A stretch of DNA of 64,000 nucleotides, from the NCBI GenBank assembly GCA_031763025.1, contig JASSKH010000007.1:8447930-8511929 (forward strand), in the 5' to 3' direction. Position 1 is the stretch's first letter. Each line of letters opens with the position of its first letter. Below, piece by piece: positions 33,352 to 44,404 of this stretch. The DNA comes from Macrocystis pyrifera (taxonomy: Eukaryota; Sar; Phaeophyceae; Laminariales; Laminariaceae). The notes under the pieces were generated by a model, which saw only the letters and a list, made by a program, of their open reading frames with translations, had not been told where the DNA came from and made no database searches. Position numbers and translations under genes: made by a program.

Positions 33352-34220
33352 ATGTCCGACTCTGCTCGTACTCGTAGGATGGCCACGAGTGATGCTGCCA
33401 CCCGTGAAATTTTTTCCGTGCCGCGGCCACACGATGACACACTAGATTTCAGTGTTGAGCCTGCTTCCCGCGCTGCTCTATTAATAGCTACAAACAGAGA
33501 TCCTGGAAATTGCAGTACTGCTTCGAGTTTTCATGCTGCTGTTAGAGGGAGCGCTACGGCCGCTCGTGAAATTTTTCCCGCCCCTCGCCCACAAGAGGGG
33601 ACACTGGATTTCAGTATTGCGCCCGTTTCGCCCGCTGCTGTAACCACCCACGCCGATTTCGCTGGAAATTCCACTACTGCTGCGAGTTTCCATGCTGCTG
33701 TTAGAGGGAGCGCCACGGCCGCTCGTGAGTTTTTTCCCGCCCCTCGCCCACAAGACGGCACACTGGATTTCAGTATTGCGGCTGCTTTGCCCGCTGCTGC
33801 AGCCATCCGCGACGATTCCGCTGAGTATTCTCGCAATACGGCTGTTAGAAGGGACGATGCTTTTGATAGGCCCTCCAGTACCGGAGTGCTCGCCGCTGTA
33901 GCTACCCGCGGCGACTCTGATGAGAATTCTCATCCTGATGCGAGTTTTATTACTGCTGTTAGAGGGAACGATGCTTTTGATAGGCCCTCCAGCACCGGAG
34001 TGCCCGCTGCTGTAGCTACCCGTGACGATTCTGCTGAGAATTCTCGTCCTGATGCGATTTTCAATACCTGGTACGCGTACTGGTGTTAGAGGGGACGATG
34101 CTTTTGATAGGCTCTCCAGTACCGGAGTGCCCACTGCTGTAGCTACCCGCGACGATTCTGATGAGAATTCTCGTTCTAATGCGAGTTTTAATACTGCTCT
34201 TAGAGGGGACGATGCTTTTA
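33352..34220 (+). pseudogene. Element B: gag N-terminal region with internal repeats
   Basis: From ATG 33352 (MSDSARTRRMATSD) the frame runs to 34089 and continues in another frame to about 34220. It contains two repeat types. The first is a roughly 60-residue unit with AREIFPAPRPQ.GTLDFSI, three copies. The second is a roughly 42-residue unit with DDAFDRPSSTGVPAAVATRDDS, about four copies. The repeats make this part longer than in element A and are a probable site of slippage. No retroviral motif is present. The assignment rests on position before the capsid/nucleocapsid-like part. Confidence 0.5.
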
Positions 34221-35379
34221 ACTAGCCCTCGAGTCCGGGGACGTACCAAAACCAACTACACTTGCTGTTAGTACACGCATAAACCGTGACGACCGCCACT
34301 CTATCGCGACACCATCTAGGGTTGAGGCTCGCTCTCCAAGCACTCGTAGCGCCCGCCGAATGGCGCGCCATGCCTTGATCACAGCTATACAAGTTGCTGA
34401 AGCACAAGCCGCAGCTACTGCCGCCGCTGTTTGTACGCTCCACGACCCTGAGAACCGCCGTTTCCCATCCCCCCCTGCTCCGGTGCCCCCCCCTGCCCCG
34501 GTGTCGCCCTTTGCCCCGGTGTTTTCCGCCCGCCCCCGCCTCAGCATGTCACGGACGGCAAAAGCACGGGAGGAGTCACCCAGCCCAGCCTAGTCTCCCA
34601 GAGGCCTGGGGACGTACGGTTCCTCTCCCTCGTTGGGAGAGAGGACACCCGAGCCCGCGGGCCCCACGACTCTGGACGATACCGTGGACTTCGAGCCCCC
34701 TGATTCAGAGGACGAGCGGCTGGCTACCGCGAAGGACGCAGGACTGGCGGCCGAGGACCCGGACAGTGCCCAGGCCCCCCCCCCTCGACTACCTGGAGCG
34801 TGGACCTCCCTCTCGTCGCAGGACCAGGCGGCTGTGTTCCAGCATTAGTCCACCCTTTCGAGTCTTGACGCGGGACCACAGCAGAACGCCCCGCGCCCGA
34901 CCAGGCCGACGCTGCCGCGGCCGTGCGGACTCCTGCTGCCGCTGGCAACCACCCCGACGTCATCGCGGCCGAGCAGGCTTTGGCTGCCGCCGAGGCCCTC
35001 GGGGCTGCCTCGGCGACAACGGCTAGACGTCGGGCGCGGACAATGGTGGCAGTACGTCTCGGCGAAACGGGGCTGGACGACGGAAAAGCCGCGGAAAGGG
35101 GAAGGGGAGATCGGGTGACGGCCGATACGGCCCACGGGGAAACTCTTCTCGAGCCAGTTCTCCCAGTTCTTCCTCGGACGGCAACACAAGAGCCCCCGTT
35201 CCAGGGTTCACGCGCGCTACCAGCAAGAGGTGTCGCGCGCCCTCGCAGCTGGATCGACGGGACCGGAGGCGTTCACGCTCCTCCTGAGGTTGCTGAGCAA
35301 CCACTTCGACCGCACCAACACGGGGGCCAGCTATACACCAAGTTGCATAATTTTGGTGTGTCTAACGGGACCCCGTTTT
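34221..35379 (+). pseudogene. Element B: central gag region, frames broken
   Basis: GC-rich sequence with open stretches in all three plus frames. A segment with HADAAAA-like Ala/Glu/Arg composition (AAEQALAAAEALGAASATTARRRAR near 34960-35040) is the probable counterpart of element A's coiled-coil-like part. No single frame can be followed. Confidence 0.35.
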
Positions 35380-36414
35380 GCGATTTTAGCCGTGCATTTC
35401 GAGGAGTGGTGTCGGCAGCGACGGGGACTGAGCGCGTTTTGGCACTGGGGGTGGAGGTTGTTTTGGAGGTAATTCGGATGGCAGTGACGAGCAGTAACCC
35501 AGCTTGATGCCCACGCTGTACCCGGGAGTTTTGGCTACAGTATCGAGGCCGTTCGGCACTTTGGACGCCATGTGGTTGGCTTTCGAGACTCTCGCGAATA
35601 ATAGGACACCTGCCGTCAACGGCGAAAAATCTTTTCTTTGCCTGCCTCTTCGACGGGTGTGTGGTCATTCGCCCCGTCGGGGCCCCGGCCCGGCAATAAT
35701 GATCGCGGCCAGGGCCGGACGTTTCCCTAGTGCCCTTCTTGGCAGACGGGATCGCGCAATAATCCGCTTGTGATGAATGTCAACAAATCCATCCCTGACT
35801 GCCTCGACCTGTGGCTTGACACCTCTTCCAACTGCTGGCCCCTTGAAGAACACCACTATACTGAAGTTCACGCCGTTTGCATGTCCATCTAGACCGAGGA
35901 CCCTCCCCTCTGGAGCGGCCTACTTTCATCTTCCGCTTGCGCAGCCGCCCTCAGCGAAAACGGAGGGCGCTGTTTAAACTGCCACGAAGACACACACTCT
36001 CTCCGACAGTGTAGACACCCCTTTCTAAACCTTAGTGGTATCTTAAACCTCGACCTCGGAACGCTCGGCGACGACGGCGAGGCGTTCCGTCGTTGGCAAG
36101 AACGCATGATCAGACACCGCCGCGAGAACAATTCACGACCGAACAAACACAACCAGAAGAAACACAGGCGTCGTCCCGGCCACTCGCGTGGGCAACATCA
36201 CGGCCAGGGTCAGCAAAACAGACAAGGTGACGGCTACAACACACACGCGGCACGAGGACACCAGCAGTGTAACTCCGGTCATCACGGTGGTGGTTCGACC
36301 GCCCCTACCTCTTCCGTCCCGGCTCCCGTCTCGGGGGTTCGCTACGGTGCCTCGTATAACTCGGGCGGAAACCCGAACGGACGCCAGCCAGGCACCTTCC
36401 GCGCCGGAAACTGA
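35380..36414 (+). pseudogene. Element B: gag C-terminal region with nucleocapsid
   Basis: Homology with element A resumes at LALGVEVVLEVIR, then, after a shift at about 35505, at TLYPGVLATVSRPFGTLDAMW. Later comes the zinc knuckle and the basic Arg/His/Gln/Asn-rich tail (RRWQERMIRHRRENN to NGRQPGTFRAGN), which ends in TGA at 36412-36414. It would package the element RNA. Frame changes and in-frame stops make it non-functional. Confidence 0.6.
35971..36012 (+). other. CCHC zinc knuckle of element B gag
   Basis: The segment reads CLNCHEDTHSLRQC, an exact CX2CX4HX4C knuckle typical of retroelement nucleocapsids. The equivalent place in element A has lost two ligands. Confidence 0.8.
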
Positions 36415-37044
36415 CAGGTCGACGGCGGTTCAGCTCCTCCTGCCCACCCGCCGCCAGTGTTGCCGGGAGAAAAAACATTGATTTCACAAGATGCTCGCGT
36501 CCCAGGCTTGCTCAGCACTCAGCGTCGACCTACTCCGCTCCCGCCCCGCGTGTTACTCCGTACTTCGGACCGACGAACCGACTCAGCTCCACCGCTTTCT
36601 CCGGGGAGCCTTCGGGCGCCTTCCCCGACGTCGGGAGCCCGCGCCTCAAACGCCGCTCCCCTCAACCTGGGCACGAGAGCAGGCGCGATACACGCTACTC
36701 TCCCGAACCACGCACCGCGCAGCACGACGAGTGTAGCGGCGTCGCGTCGTTTTTTTCAGCGAGGGTGTCCCCCTCCTACACCTCCCGGCATTTGCGGGGG
36801 CGGTCCGTTTGAGGTGTGGGAATGCAAACACCGAAACCCCGAGGTCTCGGCTGAAGCTCGACTCGGCGTTTCCTCGCAAGAACGGTGGCCGCTCCACCCT
36901 TTTTCCTATCAAGGAGGAGTCAACAAGATAAGGCCCCCCTTCCCCAACAGGTCTACAGGACGGAAGCCCTCTCCGGTGGACCCTTTGTTGCCTCCCACCC
37001 GAGCACCGTCCTTGAAGACGTCTACAGGGTAGACAGGCCCTCTT

Positions 37045-38061
37045 TTGTCTTCGCGTACGCCACTCCACGTTCGCAGCGCTCCTTCGGCTCCAGTGGAACA
37101 GGAGAAACCTGGCACTGTCCGTCGAGCCAGTGGTGACTCCACGGCCTCTGGTCAGATCAACCGGACAGCATACCCGTTAAATTCAGAAGAATCGCAACTT
37201 TCGTCAAGCAGAACGGGCTCAGAGCCCCCTGCCCCCTTTGGCCTAAGACAGAGGTCATCGGGCGCAGCAAGAGAACCTTCTGGCGATTTTTTGCGTACGG
37301 GCAATGGTGACACAGAGCCAGCATACGTGGAACCGGGCTCGTCTCGTGCACCAGGGGCTCAGTGTTCTCAGAGAAGCACACTCCCCCCCCCACACGCCGC
37401 AACTGCGGCCACCGACGACTCGGCACCGTCGGTCTTTGACCCTACCCTCGAGTATTCAACGGAGCGGGTGGTATTGTTTTGGCAGCCCCCCTCTTATTTT
37501 TGGCAGTGGTCCCCCTCGTCTTTTGTCATCGACAATGTGTCATATTCCTGCGCGGAGCAGTATGTGATGGCTGAAAAGGCTCGCTTTTTCAGGACCACGG
37601 CACAGCGGAGCAGATTATGGTCTCGCCAGACCCTCACGAGCTCAAACGCCTCGGTCGAGGCGCGCATAACTTCGACTGCGCCATCTGAGACCGTGTTCGG
37701 GAAGACGTCCTTGCTGGTAATTTTGCCAATGAAGCAGCACCTATTGAGCACTGGCATAAAAAAATTGGCTGAAGCCAGCCCTTTTGACCCCATGTGGGGC
37801 ATCGGCCTCCGGGCAGACGACCCCGAAGCTCAAGACCCCCCTCGGTGGCGTGGAAAAAAATTGCTCGGTAAAGCTCTCTCCGCCGTTCGCGACATTCTCA
37901 GGGCTAGTGAGGCCGGGTTGGCACACCCCGCCTGCTCTCATCAATTTTACACCCCAACCAGGACTGACAGAATTCATGAGATTGCACCAGCGCCGCCCCG
38001 CCCTTTGGCCGTGGCCGCGCTTGCCCAGGTCCTACTTGGGAATTTTCGATTATTTTTCTGA
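37045..38061 (+). pseudogene. Element B: NADAR (YbiA-like) domain
   Basis: NADAR spans residues about 138-287 (37456-37905): LFWQPPSYFWQW, YSCAEQYVMAEKARFF, ASPFDPMWGIGLRADD and KKLLGKALSAVRDIL. From about 37591 to 37732 the correct reading is in another frame and carries a TGA where element A has Trp in AVWERE, so two compensating shifts flank a stop. In the closing motif the residue before LLGKAL is Lys, whereas A and the typical family pattern have Asn. The domain sits between gag and protease exactly as in A. Its presence in two diverged copies shows it belonged to their common ancestor. Confidence 0.85.
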
Positions 38062-38099
38062 CGCACCAGCTGATCGCAGCCCCGAGGTTTTGGCCGTCG

Positions 38100-38440
38100 C
38101 ACCTAGTGTCGACCTCTCCCTCGCGCTGCCAGAACACGGCCCCTGCCTCGTCGGGGGCACCATTACCCTCGATGACGCCTCTTTTACAACCAAAATCGCG
38201 ATTCACAGTGGAGCTGGCGTTCTTGCACCTTTTGGTTGCTTGGCGCTTCTTGACACTGGCTCTCCACAGACTTTCATCCGACGAGATGTTTGGGATTGCA
38301 TACACTCGGTTGGTGTGGCATCCCTCTCGTGTGAGCAGAAAGGCGCTCCTCGTTCTTGGGGGGGGGGTTGGCGAATCGACCCTTCTGAAGAATTCGGCGA
38401 GTGTGCGCCTGAGCGTTCAATTTTTCTGAGAAAATGAGCC
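38100..38440 (+). pseudogene. Element B: aspartic protease N-terminal half
   Basis: The frame 37784-38437 carries GPCLVGGTITLDDASFTT and then the active site LLDTGSPQTFI at 38253-38261 (D-T-G). This is the retropepsin signature that processes the polyprotein. The same strings in element A (GPCLDAGVVTMDDSSITT) confirm homology. The frame stops at 38437 before the C-terminal half, which continues in shifted frames to about 38800. Confidence 0.75.
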
Positions 38441-38494
38441 TACTTGCTCCTTTCGCAGTTTGGGCCTGCGTGGTTCCCCCGTCAGTGATGTAGC

Positions 38495-40156
38495 ATGCTG
38501 TACTATCGGGACATGACAGCTGGATGCGTTTTAATAGCCGCTCCTACCGCTCTCTGCCCCCTCGGCCGTCTGATCAACGCGTTTTTGGTGAGCTGGAGTT
38601 ACTTCACCACGCCCCGACAGGCATGTCCGTGTACGCCGTCGACCCCGCCGCTTCGGGTGGAGGCTTCCATCTACGCTACGAGGGCGCGGCAGGTATCACC
38701 CCTGTCCGACGATCCTCAACTGCTTGCTGTTAACTTGGTTCGAAGCGATGGCTCCCCGGCTCTCACTGGACACTACTTGGTCGATATGATGCCCCAGTCC
38801 GACCTACTCTCGGTCGAGGAGCACTTCGTCTCCTCCGGACGACAGGTTCTTCCCCCTGTTGGAGTGGCGGCTCTCGAGCCGGGGGATGTCCTCGGCGTCG
38901 CCCACGCCCCACTGCTGAGCGTCCCGCTGGACGTTTTGCGGCAGGACAACCGACCCCCCAGCCCTCCCTCCGGACTAGCTAAGGTGTGTCCGGTCTCAGC
39001 AGTTACTGTTCCCCCCCTCGCAGCTCCAGCCTCACCCTCGCCTGCACTGCTCGAGCGTTTGACCTCAGAACAGCGCGCTTCGTTCCTGCGCGTCTGGGCA
39101 CGCTTGCCGTCACATCTGCGGGAGGTGTCTTTTGACCTGCACGGTACAGGCTGGACCCCTGAGGTCATCGAACAGCTGGGAGAAGTTCTCTGCGAGTTTC
39201 CTGACGTTTTCTCGAAGTCCAAGTCTGATTTTGGTTCCTGCTTGTTGATGCCTTTCGTGATCTCGGTCCCGGAAGGAAGCGCTCCTGTCACGTCCAGGTC
39301 GCACGGCATCAACCCCATCCTGGCCAAGGAAGTGGAGGCCACCTTGAATCAGTACCTAGCGGCAGATCTGATCCAGCACTCGACTTCCCCGTACTCGAGC
39401 CCGCTGGGGGTCATCCCGAAGAAGTCTGGAGGCGTTCGGATCACTGTGAACTACAAAAAACTCGACCAGATCAGGAACCTCGGCCAGCTGCCTATTCCTC
39501 GCGTGGACCAAGTCCTCGACTCCCTGGGGAAGAGACGGGTGTTTTTCTCTCTTCGATTTGGTCTCCTCGTTCCACCAGATTACCGCGCACAAGGACACCG
39601 TCCCTTTCACGGCGTTTTGCACTCCCACGGACCTTTACGAGTGGCTCGTCATGCCCCAGGGCAGCAGTGCTTCGCCCGGCTGATTCGTCAAAGTGATTAA
39701 CGAAGTCATTAAAGGCCTGGCACAAGTGGCGGCATACCTTGATGACGTGATCGTTTTCGGCTCTGACCCGACGGTCCACGTCAGGACGATACGTGCTCTC
39801 TTCGAACACCTGCGCAAACACAACCTCAAGCTCTCCCCCTCGAACACTCGCCTCGGCGCCACGGACGCCATTTTTCTGGGCCACTCCATTTCGCCCGCGG
39901 GTATAAGCCTTAATGCGGAAAAAAATTCGGCTATGATGAAAATGCGCATGCCCAAGAACCTCAAGCAGGTCCGCGCCCTGACGGGCAGCGTAGGATGTTA
40001 TAGCAAATTCCTTCCAGACCTGTCTAAACGGATACGTCCTCTCGCCGCCCTTCTCCGGAAGGGGGTCAAGTACGTCTTCACGCCGACTATGGAAGTTATT
40101 GTCCGCCAGATCCTCGCCGAGCTCGCTGTCCCACCGATTTGGGTCTTTCCTGACTG
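38495..40156 (+). pseudogene. Element B: protease tail, reverse transcriptase and connection
   Basis: The frame 38495-39700 holds ALTGHYLVDMM, then FDLHGTGWTPEVIEQLGEVL, DVFSKSKSDFGSC and the RT fingers IPKKSGGVRITVNYKKLDQI. A shift at about 39548 moves the palm to another frame (LFDLVSSFHQITAHKD, PQGSSASPG). A TGA replaces Trp at about 39681. After it comes AAYLDDVIVF, the catalytic motif at about 39733-39748, then HNLKLSPSNTRLGATDAIF and GKR-like connection sequence. A second TGA replaces Trp at about 40156. Confidence 0.85.
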
Positions 40157-40190
40157 AGACGCCGTAGCCGACGGCTCCCGCCCCTTCCGC

Positions 40191-41660
40191 GTGTACTGCG
40201 ACGCCTGCATTGACGGTTTCGGTGCCGTGCTCGAACAAGAACAACCGGACGGCTCGGTACGGCCCATTGCTTATATCAGCCGCGCTACCCTCGATTCCGA
40301 GAGGCACTGGACACCGTTAGACCTGGAAGCTGGCAGCATTGTCTGGGTCATCAAACGACTCCGAGGTCACCTGTGGGGCACGAAGTTTCGAATATTTTCG
40401 GACCACGAAGCACTTGAGAGCATCGGCAAAGTAAGGGACCACAACGCGCGAGTTCAGCGGTGGCTCGAGTTCCTCACCGCGTTCGACTACACCCTCGAGT
40501 ACCGCAAGGGCAGCGCCAACGGAAATGCTGACTTTCTCTCCCGCTTGTCGGAGCCAGCCACAGAACACGACCGGAGTGGGTCTAGCTGCCTCAACGCCGT
40601 CGAGGACGGTGGTATCTTCCTCATCCGAGCCTGCGGGCTTCGCACTCGCTCTTCGCCGACCCCTGGTGTCGGTTTGGGTGGGCTGGTGTCCCACAGTGAA
40701 AGTGCCGTCTTGGGTGGGCTACCTTTCACCTCTTCGGATTTTCGCGATTTTCGCACACACGGGCCACGTATGAGGAATGGCGATCTCTCTGCTCCTTCGG
40801 GAGATTCGTCGCTCGTGTATCTGCTTCCGTCGCCACCGTCGACCGCCGTCCTGGCTTGAGGGCTTATTCACCCCCCCCCAACGCCGCTTTCGCTTCGGTT
40901 TTTGTCGCTCCCTCCGGGAGCGACCAGGGCTCTGCAGAAGCCCCCGCCACAGCGATGATTGTCACCCAGCGTGCACCTCTCCCGACGAGCACTTTACAGG
41001 GCGAAGATTCCGCCGTGAGCACTGCTCCGGCCGCGTCTTCCCTTTCAGGCCAGGGCTCTGTAAAAACCGCCGCTGCAGCGACGATTGTCGCCCAGCGCGC
41101 TCCTCCCCCGACGAGCACTTTGCAGGGAGAAGATTCCGCTGTGATCACTGATCCGGCCGCGTCTGCCCCATCGCCGCCTGGCAACCCGGCGCCTCTGAAC
41201 GTTTTGCCATCTTCAGGCCACATCTCAACTCGGACGCGCCGACGAACAGCCGCCGCCGCTGACACCGTGCCGCCTGCTGTTGATTATGGCTTCGGGCCCG
41301 GCGGGGCCCCTAGGCCATCAGCCCGGCGTGCTATCACCCCGCCGCGAGCCCCACGGCCGCGACCGCCCGCACCCAACGTTTTGGCCCCGACTCCTGCCGC
41401 CTCATCCGTCCCGACGGTACCCATCCCGTCCGGCCGCGACATCGCCGAGCCCGTGGGAACTCCTCTTTTACGGCTTCCGCCGCCAACTGACCCACCTCCC
41501 GTCACCTCGACCGACTTGGACGCCCTCGGCGCAGCTGCCGAATTCCAGTTCGGTGATTCCGCAGCGCGCTATTCGCACGCCGACTGGGCTCGGGAACAAC
41601 AGGCTGAGCCCGCGTGCAACGCCGCCAAGCGCTACATAGCCCTTGGCCGGCCGGAAGTTT
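40191..41660 (+). pseudogene. Element B: RNase H and long Pro/Ala linker
   Basis: RNase H reads VYCDACIDGFGAVL, LDLEAGSIVW and IFSDHEALESI with all catalytic acids, then YRKGSANGNADFLSRL. A GLGGL...FRDFRTHGPRMR segment conserved with A follows. From about 40850 a Pro/Ala/Thr-rich linker includes a 120-bp tandem duplication (gcgtgcacctctcccgacgagcactt) and the conserved STRTRRR...AVDYGF. It ends in HADWAREQQAEPAC, the integrase N-terminal extension. A stop at 41660 interrupts RPEV*PDDFL. Confidence 0.75.
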
Positions 41661-41674
41661 AGCCAGACGACTTT

Positions 41675-42480
41675 TTGTCGAGTTTCCCTTCCCACCAGCG
41701 CCCTCCCTTTTCGGAGGTTCAGGAGCTGGCCAACAAAGGCCGCTTGCACACCACCGACGCGGGCATCGTTCTACTTATCCGACAGCCGTCCCCCCCCCCT
41801 GCGTCGGATATACAACGCCCGGTGGGTCGTACGGCCTGTTTATTGAACGACGAGCCTATTCGCATTTATGTCCCGCTGCTCATGCACCCCTGGATCATGC
41901 AGGCTTGCCATTCCACCGCTTCCTGCCACCTAGGAATCGCGCGCACCCTACGAATGCTCGAGCGTTTCTACTGGTGGATCGGTATGAGCATCTGCACCCG
42001 GTGGTGGCTACGCAACTGCTTAAAGTACCAAGCACGGAAAACGTCGCGGCAGACGGTCCGGTGGCCCTCCATCACGTTGCCTTTGCCAGAAGGGCCCGGC
42101 ATCGCCGTCAACATCGACTATTTCGGCCCTCTCCCGGTGACGCCTCGAGGTAATACCTACATCTTGCTTTTCACTGATTGTTTCAGCCGCCGAACCGACA
42201 TGTACGCCGTCACAGCGGCAGAGTTTACCGCCAAGGGCACTGCTAACATTCACATCAACCGGTATATCCCTCTTTGGGGGTGCCCGCGCAGCACTCTCTC
42301 GGACAACGGCCTCTAGTTCTGCTCCAAGCTTTCGCACGCCTTATATCAGCTTCTCGGGGTTCGAAAAGTTGCCACCAGCTCCTACCACCCAAACGACAAC
42401 GGTGGGGTGGAACGTGTAAGCCACACTATGGCCCAGATGCTGGCAATGGTCGTCAACGAGCTCCGTAACAACTGAGATGA
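41675..42480 (+). pseudogene. Element B: integrase zinc-binding and DDE core
   Basis: The zinc domain reads ACHSTASCH...FYWW...NCLKYQARK: the last Cys of the H2C2 motif is Tyr here. The core has IDYFGPLPV, TLSDNGL and GGVERVSHTM, so the D, D, E triad is retained. A TAG interrupts directly after SDNGL (42314-42316) and a TGA replaces Trp at about 42475. Compared with A, one zinc ligand and two codons are lost. Confidence 0.8.
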
Positions 42481-42544
42481 ACAGCCCCGTCACGTCGAAT
42501 TTGCGTACAACAATTCAGTCAGTGCCGCCACGGGTTTGGCTCCT

Positions 42545-43362
42545 AACGAGGTACACGCCTCCCTCTCACGATTTTCGAGCGTGCTGGAGTCGCCGGCCAC
42601 CGGAGCTTGGCCCGCGACCACCTCGCCTACTGCGACTTGGGGACGGACCGCCAGCAGCGCGCGTGCGATATCGTTCGAGAACACCAAGCCCTCATTGTTG
42701 CTCGCGTGAACCGCCGCAACTCCGCCCTCTCCGACGCTCTGCGTCCGGTCCTCAAATTTGACGTTGACGGTTGGGTGTGGGTGTACAATACGGCGGCCAC
42801 CATCCGCCAGGGTGCGAAACCAGACACGGACGGCAAGGTCGTCAAGGCCAAACTCTCACTCAACTGGACGGGCCCCTACAAAGTTCTCGCAGTTGGCCCC
42901 TGCTCCTCAGCGGACACCCCGGATGGATCTCTCGGAGCAAAGCTCCTGTATTTGGATCTTCCTTCCGATATGCCCGGCGCTGAGGCTCGCCGGCGCGTAT
43001 CTGTTCAACGCTGCAAGCCCTGTGCCAACCCCCACGACCGTGGCGACATGCCGAAGTATTTGCCGGCGGAATTGACGAAATACGTGCTCAACAATTTCTC
43101 CAAGAAATCCACCCCGTATCACGTCACCGAGGACGACGTTTCGACCCCTCTTGAACGACTCGAAGTGGAAAAGACTACTGGACATCAATCGGTTAGAGGT
43201 CGAGGTGGCGTCATCGCGGTGATGTACGAGACGCACTGGACAGGATTATCCCGGCCATCCTGGGAACGGGAAATGGACCTTCAGCTTTCTCGCCACGCAT
43301 TTTGCGCTACTGGGCCGGCACCCCGAACCAACACCGCCAAACCAACCGCCTGTACCGCATGA
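42545..43362 (+). pseudogene. Element B: GPY/F module and chromodomain
   Basis: After a shift at about 42560-42600 the frame reads LARDHLAYCDLGTDRQQRACDIVREHQA, then KLSLNWTGPYKVLAVGP, an intact GPY/F motif (about 42848-42900). Then come RCKPC and YVLNN, and the chromodomain (about 43159-43315): LEVEK, RSVRGRGG, VIAVMYETHWTG, PSWEREMDL. Another shift occurs at about 43310 at the closing helix. Chromodomains in this group bind histone marks and guide insertion. Confidence 0.7.
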
Positions 43363-43690
43363 GAATTGGCGCGGCAGAACGGGAGCTTTCTCGGAGTCAC
43401 GGCGAGTGGTTTCTGGCACCCGACTATGGCTGCATACTCGTAGCGCACGCCGATTGGCTCCGCCGATACAGCAAAACTGTACTTCCCAATGGGGCCCACT
43501 TTTGGTACAAGGGCGACGACGGCCTGTGGTGGCTCGGGAAAATCAGCGCAACTACACCAACGGATGGAGTGTATTTGACTCGGTTTTTGGACGACCCGGG
43601 ACCAATCAAGCTTCCTCTTTCTCCGGCGCGCTACACGACTTCGACGAGAGCTGTACGAGGATCTTGGTGTCTGCAAATTTACTTGGCTAG
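43302..43690 (+). pseudogene. Element B: small C-terminal aromatic-rich domain
   Basis: The frame continues the polyprotein: RYWAGTPNQ closes the chromodomain, a basic linker follows, then NGAHFWYKG, LWWLGKI and LTRFLDDPGPIKLPL. The same strings in element A (IGAHFWYKG, WWLGQI, VRFLDDPGP) show a conserved fold, compatible with an SH3- or Tudor-like barrel. The match is by pattern only. Confidence 0.5.
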
Positions 43691-44120
43691 CGCGTTTGCA
43701 CCGGGGGTCCAGCGTAACGTAGATAAATCTCGGGGCGCCGCCGTGGATAGCTGGTTTTCGCTTCTTGACTGCACTCGATATTTACCTTTTGGTCGTTTTC
43801 CTGGACTTTCGGAAGTGTTTTTTTTTTTTTTTGCTGCTCGATCTGTTTCTGGTTTGTTTTCTTTTTTGGGGGCGTCTGGGTTGGGGATGTGTTTTGGCGT
43901 ATTTCGTCCTGTCTACCACCCCCCGCTCAGTGTCGGGACGGATCTGGGTAATCGGCCGCTCATTTGCGGCCGTACTTTGCCGGCTCCATTGCTTCGCCGT
44001 CCAGAGGTGTGGGGGTGGGTTTTTAGGAGCCGCATCTTCGACTCATGTTCTAGTTCGTGGAATCGGGGTTTTCATGAATTTCCCATAATTCTGCCTATAC
44101 GGCTCATCAGAGTGGGCTAG
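43691..44120 (+). other. 3' untranslated part of element B
   Basis: Between the last conserved domain and the 3' LTR. A long T-run lies at about 43818-43831. A clear polypurine tract directly before the LTR is not seen (cagagtgggctag is the nearest). Confidence 0.45.
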
Positions 44121-44404
44121 TGTTATGATACTGCTTTGCATGAGGTTGAAAGCCCGGTAATTACCTGGGTTCAGGCACTGGGGTCGTATTTGTAGTACTT
44201 GGAAGGCGTATCTTAGATGGAAAACCAGGGGTTTTCCAGAGACGCACGAGCTTGGTCTCAGTCTCCGCGTGCACGAAAGGAATATAACTGTTCTTCTTCT
44301 ATCGCTAAGCAAGCAACACACACACGTGAGTACCAACGAGTACCGACTTAAGAAAGGCAGACCTGTCCAGGGATACAAAGTGTCTCGCACGATTGATCTT
44401 AACA
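44121..44404 (+). repeat. 3' LTR of element B
   Basis: It starts TGTTATGATACTG and ends GATCTTAACA, matching the 5' LTR with about 20 substitutions, a 4-bp ACAC insertion and a 2-bp indel. The following ATTT is the right copy of the target duplication. Confidence 0.85.

Larger units (their letters stand above)
32335..44404 (+). mobile_element. Ty3/gypsy chromovirus B, two LTRs, degenerate, with NADAR domain
   Basis: About 12 kb including 5' LTR 32335-32612 and 3' LTR 44121-44404. ATTT lies directly before the left LTR and directly after the right LTR, a 4-bp target duplication that falls inside hAT-like copy H3. The domain order is the same as in element A. The LTRs differ at roughly 20 positions by eye over about 280 bp plus two small indels, so the insertion is old. 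The reading frame is broken by stops in NADAR, RT, after RT, and in the integrase, and by several frameshifts. Confidence 0.9.

Noticed and set aside
41250..41320. Basic island in the retrotransposon linker as a separate small DNA-binding protein
   Set aside because: It is in frame with and conserved within the polyprotein of both elements.
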